DNA of 64,000 bases from Novosphingobium sp. KA1 (GTDB lineage: Bacteria; Pseudomonadota; Alphaproteobacteria; Sphingomonadales; Sphingomonadaceae), in the NCBI RefSeq assembly GCF_017309955.1, contig NZ_CP021248.1, positions 1,268,501 to 1,332,500 on the forward strand, written 5' to 3'. The position numbers and the translations under genes were made by a program. This document shows positions 36,225-43,367 of the stretch, piece by piece. The notes under the pieces were generated by a model. That model saw only the letters and a list, made by a program, of their open reading frames with translations. It did not search any database and was not told the origin of the DNA. Every line of letters starts with the position of its first letter. The stretch's first letter is position 1.

Positions 36225-37496
36225 ATGCGCCGCACGCTGCCTGCACGGGCGAAACCGCGATCCACGGTGCGCCGCGCCCGGTTCCCGCTTACCGCTACAC
36301 TCCTGGCAACGCTGCTCCCCGCCCTGCCGGCACAGGCATTGGCACAGGCGACGCCGCCAGCCCCGACTACCACCCCTGCCGCTGATCCCGCTGCCGCATC
36401 CGGCGACACGTTAACCGAAGCAGGGCAAAGCCACGAGAAGACTTCGTTCTTCGACAGGTTCCGCGACGAGGAAGACGGCAAGCTCGACTTCTCCAACGTG
36501 CTCGCCAAGGGCGGCTTCATCCCGGTGCCGATCGTGATCACCGAACCGGCGGTCGATGGCGGCTACGGGCTCATGGCCCAGTTCATCACCATGCCCAAGG
36601 ACAACCCCGCCGCGGTCACCCGCCGCATGGTCGGCGCCGCCAAGACCGGCAACGGGTCTTACGGCTACGGCTACTTACAGCAGGGATCGGCGCTCGACCA
36701 GCGGCTGCACTACCGCTTCGGCGCGGGGCGCGGGAAGGCCATCCTGACGATGTACCCGGCACTGCTACCCTCGGGCTTCGAATATACCAACAAGTACGAT
36801 TACGCGGTGCTGGCCTCGGCACGCATGGACATCGGCAAGAGCGGCTTTTCGATCGGCCCGATGCTCGATTTCCGCCAGATGCGCTCGCGCATCGATTTCG
36901 CCAAGGTGCCCGACGAGCTCGAGGAGCAGTCCCAGCGCAAGCTCAACCTCGGTGCGCTGGGGGGCGGTGCGCATTTCGACAACCGCGACAACCCGCTGGC
37001 GCCGACCAAGGGCGTCAACGCCTATGTCCAGGGCCGCTTCTACGCCGACTTCCTCGGCAGCGACCGCAAGTTCCAGCGCTACGAAGGCCACGCCTACGCC
37101 TTCCACCCGCTCGGCGACGGCTGGCGGCTGGGCGCGAAAGTGGAGATCGACGCCGCGCGGGGCAATTACCCCGCCTTCATCGCGCCCTCGATCTCGCTGC
37201 GCGGCGTGCAGGCCGCACGCTACCAGGGGGGCACCGTGCTCAGCACCGAGGCCGAACTGACCTACCAGCTCGCCCCGCGCTGGTCGGTGCTGGCTTTCGG
37301 CGGCATGGGCGCGACCGACCCCGGCCATTCGCGCATCTTCGACAGTTCGGGCGCGATCTTTGCGGGCGGCGGCGGGCTGCGCTACCGCATCGCGCGCAAG
37401 CTCGGCATGGATGCCGGGCTCGATGTCGCCTATGGCCCCGGTGGCGCGGTGTTCTACATCCAGCTCGGCCAGGCCTGGTCCTTCGGGATGGATTGA
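36225..37496 (+). CDS. Omp85-like outer-membrane barrel protein, divergent paralogue
   Basis: A 423-residue protein with a long basic N-region and a signal peptide (cut near ALAQA), a Pro/Ala/Thr-rich linker, then a D15-type barrel: DGGYGLMAQFITMP, FDNRDNPLAPTKGVNAY, SLRGVQAARYQGG (loop-6 motif) and a C-terminal strand. It shares layout and local similarity with the protein at 34855 and also lacks POTRA domains. The ATG at 36225 is preferred (GAGAGG 9 bp upstream); 36216 is possible. A shared promoter region of 203 bp separates the pair. Confidence 0.8.
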   Translation: MRRTLPARAKPRSTVRRARFPLTATLLATLLPALPAQALAQATPPAPTTTPAADPAAASGDTLTEAGQSHEKTSFFDRFRDEEDGKLDFSNVLAKGGFIPVPIVITEPAVDGGYGLMAQFITMPKDNPAAVTRRMVGAAKTGNGSYGYGYLQQGSALDQRLHYRFGAGRGKAILTMYPALLPSGFEYTNKYDYAVLASARMDIGKSGFSIGPMLDFRQMRSRIDFAKVPDELEEQSQRKLNLGALGGGAHFDNRDNPLAPTKGVNAYVQGRFYADFLGSDRKFQRYEGHAYAFHPLGDGWRLGAKVEIDAARGNYPAFIAPSISLRGVQAARYQGGTVLSTEAELTYQLAPRWSVLAFGGMGATDPGHSRIFDSSGAIFAGGGGLRYRIARKLGMDAGLDVAYGPGGAVFYIQLGQAWSFGMD

Positions 37497-37727
37497 GGCT
37501 GGACGGGCAAGCTTGCCCCCCGCTTCTCCGCGACGCAGCTTTGCTGCCATCAGCTCCAGGCGGTCAGTTCTGCAAGGTCCGCTTCTGTCAGAGGTAGACC
37601 TTTAACTGTCTCGCCAGGAATGACAAAAATTGGTCGACACCCGCCGGATAGCTGCCGGTCCGCACCTGGGCATCGAAATTTAGCGGCCGTACGGCAATAA
37701 TGGGTCGGCCTCTCCTGAAGCGTTCTA
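37497..37727. other. Intergenic stretch before the recombinase, possible gene remnant
   Basis: A minus-strand frame ending at 37550 reads RPIFVIPGETVKGLPLTEAD, which looks protein-like but has no supported start. It may be the tail of a lost gene. A small palindrome GGGCAAGCTTGCCC lies at 37505-37518. Nothing else is recognised. Confidence 0.3.
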
Positions 37728-37750
37728 CCTATGGCCGTCATGGCCATAGG
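37728..37750. promoter_or_regulatory. 9-bp inverted repeat overlapping the recombinase ribosome-binding site
   Basis: CCTATGGCC and GGCCATAGG pair perfectly around GTCAT. The right arm merges with the AGGAG ribosome-binding site (37748-37752) of the tyrosine recombinase. It could be a recombinase binding site or an RNA hairpin that masks the ribosome-binding site. Confidence 0.5.
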
Positions 37751-37759
37751 AGATGTGTC

Positions 37760-38392
37760 ATGGGATTATCAGAGTTTGATCCCGCCGCTCGTGAGCGGGT
37801 ATCTTGGAACGCCGGGCGCAAGGTTGGTGCGAAGCGAGCGCTAAAGCCCCGTCAGATATGGGCGATCCGATTCTTTCTCGACCAGCATGGGCGGATCCGG
37901 GACCGTGCCCTCTTTGACCTGGCCATCGATAGCAAGCTTCGCGGATGCGATCTGGTGAAGATCAGGATCAGCGATATCGTGTGTGATCGGAAAATTCGAA
38001 CACGGGCCACGGTGGTACAGCAAAAGACCGGCAGACCGGTTCAGTTTGAGCTGATGACCGATGCTCGGGCCAGCCTGCTCAAATGGCTGGAACTGAGAGG
38101 TGGATGCTTGGAGGATTTTGCATTTCCGAGCCGTACCGATCACGCCGCCCACATAAGCACCAGACAATATGCTCGCCTTGTTGACGAATGGGTCACGGGG
38201 ATCGGACTGCCCGGTGAAGATTATGGCACCCACTCTCTGCGCCGAACCAAGGCTTCGATCATCTACAAGGCGACTGGAAATCTCCGCGCCGTCCAGATTT
38301 TGCTTGGGCACACGAAGATCGAAAGCACGGTCAGATACCTCGGCGTGGACGTGGAGGACGCTTTGACGCTCGCAGAGGGCACTGAAATCTGA
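37760..38392 (+). CDS. Small tyrosine recombinase (catalytic domain only)
   Basis: A 210-residue integrase. The catalytic set is complete: Arg in LRGCDLVKI, Lys in VVQQKTGRP, HSLRR (HxxR), LLGHTKI (His) and TVRYLGV (Tyr). It lacks a full core-binding domain; only about 40 residues (VGAKRALKPRQIWAIRFFL) precede the catalytic part, so it is shorter than phage or Xer integrases (about 300). AGGAG lies 7 bp upstream. Lower GC than the pectin genes and neighbouring toxin-antitoxin genes mark accessory DNA. Its target site is unknown; the inverted repeat before it is a candidate. Confidence 0.9.
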   Translation: MGLSEFDPAARERVSWNAGRKVGAKRALKPRQIWAIRFFLDQHGRIRDRALFDLAIDSKLRGCDLVKIRISDIVCDRKIRTRATVVQQKTGRPVQFELMTDARASLLKWLELRGGCLEDFAFPSRTDHAAHISTRQYARLVDEWVTGIGLPGEDYGTHSLRRTKASIIYKATGNLRAVQILLGHTKIESTVRYLGVDVEDALTLAEGTEI

Positions 38393-38397
38393 GACTG

Positions 38398-38429
38398 CCC
38401 TGGGTCCTTGCCGTAGCAAGGACCCAGGG
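38398..38429 (+). terminator. 14-bp perfect hairpin after the recombinase
   Basis: CCCTGGGTCCTTGC pairs with GCAAGGACCCAGGG around CGTA, 5 bp past the stop codon. The T run is short (TCTACAG), so termination strength is uncertain. Confidence 0.65.
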
Positions 38430-38607
38430 TCTACAGCTTGGTGGCTGCTCTGCGCCCAAGTTGGTCGTTCGTGGGCGGATTTGACGTGCCGAGCAGCGGT
38501 CCGTCCGGTTTCTTGCCGATTATGTTTGCCGATGGGACCGCTGACAAGACCTTCAAGGGCTGCATCGCCTGAGGAACTGAAAGATCGATCCTGACGTCAT
38601 AGACAAA

Positions 38608-38654
38608 TTGTAGTTACAAAAAGCGATTGACTGGAAATCAAATCGTAACTACAA
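38608..38654. promoter_or_regulatory. Inverted repeat in the brnTA promoter
   Basis: TTGTAGTTAC (38608-38617) and GTAACTACAA (38645-38654) are perfect 10-bp inverted arms 27 bp apart, ending 6 bp before the toxin start. BrnA antitoxins repress their own operon through such sites. The spacing would suit two dimers or a loop. Confidence 0.6.
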
Positions 38655-38660
38655 AAAACT

Positions 38661-38906
38661 ATGACAATCGTGTGGGATGAACCAAAACGGCAAGCGAACC
38701 TCGTCAAGCACGGGATCGACTTCGCCGATGTAGGCGAAGGGTTCTTCCTCTCCGCCCTGGTCATCCCCGCGAAGGACGGACGCTTTGCCGCCATCGGTGA
38801 GATGAACGGCACGATCACGGTGATTTTCGCTGTGCTGGGCACCGAAGGCGTCTCTATCATCTCTGCTCGCCCGGCCAGCATTACGGAACGGAGGCTCCTG
38901 CCATGA
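38661..38906 (+). CDS. brnT: BrnT family toxin
   Basis: An 81-residue ribonuclease toxin of type II systems. The family opening WDEPKRQANLVKHGIDFADV, the central strand pair and the end ISARPASITERR (Arg/Ser active-site strand) are present and the length is typical. It blocks growth by cutting RNA until bound by BrnA. The gene overlaps brnA by 4 bp (ATGA). It is likely to stabilise the accessory island. Confidence 0.92.
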   Translation: MTIVWDEPKRQANLVKHGIDFADVGEGFFLSALVIPAKDGRFAAIGEMNGTITVIFAVLGTEGVSIISARPASITERRLLP

Positions 38907-39190
38907 CCGACCCGAAACACGCCGCCCCCGGATACACCAAGGCCGATATGGATGTGGTCAGCGATAACCCCGAATGGACGGTTGAGGACTTCGCCAGGGC
39001 AAAGCCTTTCGCTGAGGCCTTCCCGGACCTAGCAAAGACGATGCGCGCACGCGGCCCGCAGAAAGCTCCGAAAAAGGTCAGCACCACGCTGCGCCTTTCG
39101 CCCGAGGTGATCGAGCATTTCAAATCCGGCGGCCCTGGTTGGCAGTCACGGATCGATGCCGCTCTCAGGGATTGGGTAGCAGCACACTGA
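38903..39190 (+). CDS. brnA: BrnA family antitoxin
   Basis: A 95-residue antitoxin. The N-terminal part (PEWTVEDFARAKPFAEAFPD) binds the toxin and the C-terminal ribbon-helix-helix (KVSTTLRLSPEVIEHFKSGG, then GWQSRIDAALRDWV) binds DNA. It is translated from the ATGA overlap with brnT, which gives toxin and antitoxin from one message, and should repress the operon at the inverted repeat 38608-38654. Confidence 0.92.
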   Translation: MTDPKHAAPGYTKADMDVVSDNPEWTVEDFARAKPFAEAFPDLAKTMRARGPQKAPKKVSTTLRLSPEVIEHFKSGGPGWQSRIDAALRDWVAAH

Positions 39191-39283
39191 GGCCGATTGG
39201 CGCCCTTGTCGGTCGTTCCATGCCTGATTCTACGGGGCAGAGATCCGACATTTTTCTCTGCTTGAGAGCGGATACTTTAAGTT

Positions 39284-39610
39284 TTGAGCAAAATCACTTT
39301 TGGCGATTTTCTGATGCTTTCTCAAACCTCGCAGCGTGCATTAATGCGTTCGCCAGGCTATCAGGGCCCAACCGGTCCGATGGAGCAACACGTTATGAAT
39401 GGCATGATACGCTTAGGGATTATCGTGCTCAGCGTATGTTGTGCGGCAGCTTTATCTTGGGCTGCAAGCGGCTTGGCCATGTCAACGGTACGCTGGATAG
39501 CGGAACATCCCGGAAGCACCATGGTCATAAGATTCCTCCCGGCGTTTGTTTTGCCTAGCGTTGCTATCGTCCACTATCGCCGCCGCAGAAACACCCAAAA
39601 CGTAAAATAA
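39284..39610 (+). CDS. Hypothetical small membrane protein
   Basis: A frame of up to 108 residues with two hydrophobic segments, LGIIVLSVCCAAALSWAASG and VIRFLPAFVLPSVAIV, and a basic tail (HYRRRRNTQNVK). Inner starts at 39380 and later would leave only the membrane part. No ribosome-binding site is clear and no family is recognised. The two-helix pattern supports it weakly; local GC is lower than in the core genes. Confidence 0.35.
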   Translation: MSKITFGDFLMLSQTSQRALMRSPGYQGPTGPMEQHVMNGMIRLGIIVLSVCCAAALSWAASGLAMSTVRWIAEHPGSTMVIRFLPAFVLPSVAIVHYRRRRNTQNVK

Positions 39611-39789
39611 CGCGTACTTGCAGCGCGTTCGCTCAGACCATTTTTAGGACAATAATAGGCTTTTGAGCTACATCCGAATGGCAGTTTTCCTGCGTTGGCA
39701 TGCCAAAAACCGCCCTTCCGCTACCGCCCCATTGCGGACTTTCGCGCTTCAGTATCAGAACTTACAAATCTGACGTCTGCATAAGGCCC

Positions 39790-40314
39790 TTAATCGCCTT
39801 CCTCGACCCAAAAAGCAAAAGCTACGGTCTTTCCGAAACCGATAATGCCTCCGTCCTCCAGAACATCAATCGGAGGTAACGGCTCTTCATTTCCTTGGAA
39901 GATCAGTTGATGCCTAGATCGATCCCAACCGCTACCTAAACGCACCAACTCATAATGTTTCAAGCGACGTGTTTGCTGCCAAGTTCCTTTGCTGAAAAAC
40001 TGAGCATCCGGCCCCAATGGTGCAAGTGCCTCAGTAACTTCTTCCAAGAGTCCGTCTGGTATCGGACATTTGCCGTGAAGAAGTGATTGGGTAGCAAAAA
40101 GCGTCAGCCAAATCGGAGCATCCTCGATGGTAACAGCATGAAAATCCGCTTCTCGACCGCTCGCATCTAGCCCGACGTTCGATATAATCGCAGCGATCAA
40201 CGAGCCGTTTTCCAGAGGCTTGGTTCCGACCCACACGCGGCCTAATCCCCCCATCGAGCGCTCCGCTAAACGTTCTAAAACGGACTTGAGGGGGGGTATC
40301 GAGCTGTCTTCCAT
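39790..40314 (-). CDS. Hypothetical protein, accessory cargo
   Basis: A 174-residue soluble protein with no signal peptide or membrane helix. It has balanced composition, a run of acidic residues, and Trp/Phe-rich strands near the C-terminus (TVAFAFWVEEGD). No motif is recognised. GC is clearly lower than that of the flanking pectin genes, which with the recombinase and toxin-antitoxin genes points to acquired DNA. Immunity or stress roles are possible but cannot be argued from sequence. Confidence 0.65.
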   Translation of the reverse strand: MEDSSIPPLKSVLERLAERSMGGLGRVWVGTKPLENGSLIAAIISNVGLDASGREADFHAVTIEDAPIWLTLFATQSLLHGKCPIPDGLLEEVTEALAPLGPDAQFFSKGTWQQTRRLKHYELVRLGSGWDRSRHQLIFQGNEEPLPPIDVLEDGGIIGFGKTVAFAFWVEEGD

Positions 40315-40412
40315 GTCCAGTCACAAGCATTGCAACAATCAACCTGTCAATGTCCGCGTGAGCCCGACATGCGCCCGTAAGCTGTCATTCTGCAAACCAC
40401 CCAAAGCAGCCC

Positions 40413-40442
40413 CCACTCCGCTCAGGCGGAGCCGGTCGAAGC
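40413..40442. repeat. REP-type palindromic repeat (second copy)
   Basis: The complement reads TTCGACCGGCTCCGCCTGAG and then CGGAGTGGGG, the same family as 30951-30977, with the arms CTCCG and CGGAG. It lies after the GPH carrier gene. Confidence 0.65.
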
Positions 40443-40464
40443 CCCCCGGCAAGCGCGCCTTTGC

Positions 40465-42039
40465 TCAGTTCACCCCATTGACCGGTTGCCCCAGATTGCC
40501 GCTCCGCTCGTCCTGTTCGACCAGCGGATTGCGGCCCCAGAGCTGGTCGTAGCGCCAGCCCGACAGGTCCTCGACGACGGCGCAGGCCTCCGGGCTGCTC
40601 GGCGTGCGGGCGCCGGCGCGCAAGTGCTCGATCTCGCGCATCAGCACCGCGTGGGTGGCGGGCGAGAGGCGGAAACGGCGCGATACCAGCACGCCGAACA
40701 GCAGCATGCCCACCGTGCCCAGCCCCAGCAGGACCGCGATGGTGACAACCGCGCCGTGCGATTGCTGCGCCGCGCCCGAGACGAAACCGCCCGCCTGCAT
40801 GACAAAGCCGACCCCGGCGACGGCGGCGGCCTGCGTGGCCTTGCGCACGAAGGTCATGACCCCGGCAAAGGCACCCTCGCGGCGGCGGCCGGTGACGATC
40901 TCGTCGACGTCGGCCATGTAGTTGTAGGTTGCCCAGGGAATGTAGTTGAGCGCCCCCCGGCCCAGCCCCGCCAGAGCGATGGGAAGCCAGATCATCGCGC
41001 TGCTGGCGGTGATCCCGGCGATCCACAGCCCGATCAGCGTCAGTGCGCCGGCGCCGAAGCTGGCGGCGGCGATCTGGTAGGCGCGGCTGGGCGAGGCCCG
41101 CAGCGCCATGTTGATGGCGATGATCACCGCCACGAACTGGACGATGTACATCGTGCCGAGCAAGCCGGAGGCGATCGCCGTGCTGCCCGCCAGCGCAAAG
41201 ATCACGAAGAACGTGAACGCGGCGTTGAACACGTCCTGGCTGATGTAGCCGCCCAGATACATGCCGAGGTGCAGGCGGAAGGCGCGGATGCGCATGGTCG
41301 AGAACAAGTTGCGATAGAGCGCCTTGAGCGCCTCCAGCGGCCCGGCCGACGGGCGCGGCCCCGCAGCCGGCGGCGCGCTGCCCGGTCCGTGACGCTCCCA
41401 GCTGAACAGGTAGAGCATCGCCGCCGTCAGCATGAACAGCGCCGCGAAGATCAGCCCCATGTAGAAGAAGGTGTCGGCACTGTCCCGACCCAGCGCCTCG
41501 ATCAGCCAGAGCGGCAGGAAACCGGCCAGGATCGCCGAAGCCTGCCCGAACAGGATGCGCCAGCCGGCGAACTTGGCCTTGGTGCGATAATCGCTCGACA
41601 TCTCGGCGGCGAGCGTCTCGAACGGGATGATCTCCATCGCGTAGACCAGCTCGAACAGCACATAGCTGACAAGATAGTACCAGAACGTCTGCCCCGGCAG
41701 CCACATCAAGGCGAAACTGGGCAGCAGCGGGATCGCGGCGAGGATGAAGAAGCGCCGCCGCCCGAACCGGCGGCCGAGCGCGGTCATGCCGAAATGATCG
41801 GAGATATAGCCGATCATCGGCGAGGCGAAGGCGTCGAGCACACGCGCCACCGCAAAGATCAGCGCCGCCTGCCCGGCCGAAAGCCCGCAGAACTGGGTGT
41901 AGAAGATCAGCACCCAGCCCGAGATGACCGCCATCGACCCGGCCCCGAGCACGTCGTTGGAGCCATAGGCGAGGTAGTTTCTCAGGCGCACCGGGCGCAG
42001 GGCCAGAGTCTGGCTTTCGGGCACAGCAGGATCCTTCAC
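40465..42039 (-). CDS. GPH/MFS sugar:cation symporter
   Basis: A 524-residue, 12-helix carrier of the glycoside-pentoside-hexuronide family (melibiose-permease-like). Features are YGSNDVLGAGSM in helix 1, the helix-2/3 region ARVLDAFASPMIGYISDH with the family Asp residues, and RFGRRRFFILAAIPLLPSF. The tail (about 70 residues) is longer than usual. It is the last gene of the rhaM-GH35-GH105 series, 150 bp after GH105. Uptake of unsaturated rhamnogalacturonan disaccharides or galactosides across the inner membrane is the likely job, because GH105 is cytoplasmic. Confidence 0.88.
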   Translation of the reverse strand: MKDPAVPESQTLALRPVRLRNYLAYGSNDVLGAGSMAVISGWVLIFYTQFCGLSAGQAALIFAVARVLDAFASPMIGYISDHFGMTALGRRFGRRRFFILAAIPLLPSFALMWLPGQTFWYYLVSYVLFELVYAMEIIPFETLAAEMSSDYRTKAKFAGWRILFGQASAILAGFLPLWLIEALGRDSADTFFYMGLIFAALFMLTAAMLYLFSWERHGPGSAPPAAGPRPSAGPLEALKALYRNLFSTMRIRAFRLHLGMYLGGYISQDVFNAAFTFFVIFALAGSTAIASGLLGTMYIVQFVAVIIAINMALRASPSRAYQIAAASFGAGALTLIGLWIAGITASSAMIWLPIALAGLGRGALNYIPWATYNYMADVDEIVTGRRREGAFAGVMTFVRKATQAAAVAGVGFVMQAGGFVSGAAQQSHGAVVTIAVLLGLGTVGMLLFGVLVSRRFRLSPATHAVLMREIEHLRAGARTPSSPEACAVVEDLSGWRYDQLWGRNPLVEQDERSGNLGQPVNGVN

Positions 42040-42189
42040 CGTAATTCCGCACGTGACCCGCCTCTGTTTTCGGACGGATTTGCACGCGCTCTTTCGTTTT
42101 TCAGAGCATATTAAATAATGACACGCGGTTCGCCAGTATTTTGTCGGAGTAATCGCCGGGCGAGCATTGCCGCCCGCCCGGCCACTCCA

Positions 42190-43305
42190 TCAGATGTAGG
42201 TCCGCAGGAACTCGGCCAGCGCGCAGATGGCCAGGCTCTGCCCGTAGGGCATCGAGGTTAGCGCGATGTCCTTGTAGAACTGCAGGGTGTCGCCCATCGC
42301 GGTGCCAAAGCTGACCTGCTGGAGTTCGCCCGCATCGTCGATGTTGGCCAGCACGCCGCGCACCGCGCGGATGCCCACCGCCTCGTATTCGCGCGGCAGG
42401 TAGCCCTTGCGGACGGCTTTCAGGATGCCATAGGCAAAGCCCGCCGTGGCCGAGGCCTCCAGATAGCTGGTCGGATCGTCGATCAGGGTGTGCCACAGGC
42501 CGGTTTCGGCGTCCTGCGTGGCGGCCAGGGTGCGGACCTGGGCGGCCAGCGTGTCGATCAGGAACGAACGGAAGGCATCGCCCGGTTCGAGATCGAGCAG
42601 TTCGATGATCTCGGGAATGGCGATCGTCACCCAGCAATTGCCCCGCGCCCAGAGCGCTTCGGCAAAGTTGTGGCGCCCGGTGAAGTCCCAGCCGTGGAAC
42701 CACAGGCCGGTCTTGCGATCGGCGAGGTACTTGATGTGGACGAGGAACTGGCGCTTGGCTTCCTCGATGTACTGCGGCCGGTCCAGCAGCAGGCCGATCT
42801 TGGCCAGCGGCAGCACGCTCATCATCAGCGTGTCGTCCCACAGTTCGCCGGGATTCTCGTCGTTGTAGACGATGTGCTGGAAGCCGCCCTCCTCGGTCTT
42901 GGGCAGGCCGTCGGGCGCCATCAGCCACTCGGCCCAGGTGTCGAGATAGGGGATGTAGCTGGGATCGCCGTCCAGTTCGTAGAGGTAGGCCAGCGTGATG
43001 AAGGGGGCCACCGTGTTGATGTTCTTGGTGGGCGTGCCTTCGGCGAAGCGGTCGGCGAACCACTGGCGGATGATGGCGAGCGCGGCCGTGTCGCCGGTCT
43101 GCTCGAAATAGCGCCACATGCCGAACAGGCCGACGCCGTGGGTCCATTCCCAGCCGGCCCAGCCCTTGGTGTCGATCACGCGGCCATCGTCGAGGTGCAG
43201 CAGGAACTCACCGGTCTCGTCCTTGATGTGAACGAGGTTGTGCATCAGCTTGCCGATGGCGTCGGTGACTTCCGCGCGCGGAATGTCGTGCGTAAGCGCG
43301 GCCAA
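42190..43305 (-). CDS. Unsaturated rhamnogalacturonyl hydrolase, GH105
   Basis: A 371-residue (alpha/alpha)6-barrel enzyme. The catalytic Asp is in GELWDDTLMM (about D157), and WHWDFTGRHNFAEALWARGN-type residues (GWDFTGRHN, ALWARGNCW) line the site as in YteR. It hydrates the unsaturated galacturonosyl end left by rhamnogalacturonan lyase and frees rhamnose and 5-keto-4-deoxyuronate. There is no signal peptide, so it acts in the cytoplasm after import by the adjacent carrier. It follows GH35 by 62 bp in one operon and complements the lyase at 3913. Confidence 0.92.
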   Translation of the reverse strand: MAALTHDIPRAEVTDAIGKLMHNLVHIKDETGEFLLHLDDGRVIDTKGWAGWEWTHGVGLFGMWRYFEQTGDTAALAIIRQWFADRFAEGTPTKNINTVAPFITLAYLYELDGDPSYIPYLDTWAEWLMAPDGLPKTEEGGFQHIVYNDENPGELWDDTLMMSVLPLAKIGLLLDRPQYIEEAKRQFLVHIKYLADRKTGLWFHGWDFTGRHNFAEALWARGNCWVTIAIPEIIELLDLEPGDAFRSFLIDTLAAQVRTLAATQDAETGLWHTLIDDPTSYLEASATAGFAYGILKAVRKGYLPREYEAVGIRAVRGVLANIDDAGELQQVSFGTAMGDTLQFYKDIALTSMPYGQSLAICALAEFLRTYI

Positions 43306-43367
43306 TTAAGGTCTCCTGGTCATGGTTTCGGGGGCGCTCGCGGAGCGCGGAAGGACGGGGCGGCGGC

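Noticed and set aside
37505..37518. Palindrome GGGCAAGCTTGCCC as a terminator
   Set aside because: No loop and no T run; it is more likely a chance palindrome or a protein site.
42100..42125. Another copy of the pectin-type operator (CATATTAAATAATGACAC) before the GPH carrier
   Set aside because: The arms TCC/GGA are missing; the AT-rich similarity alone is too weak.
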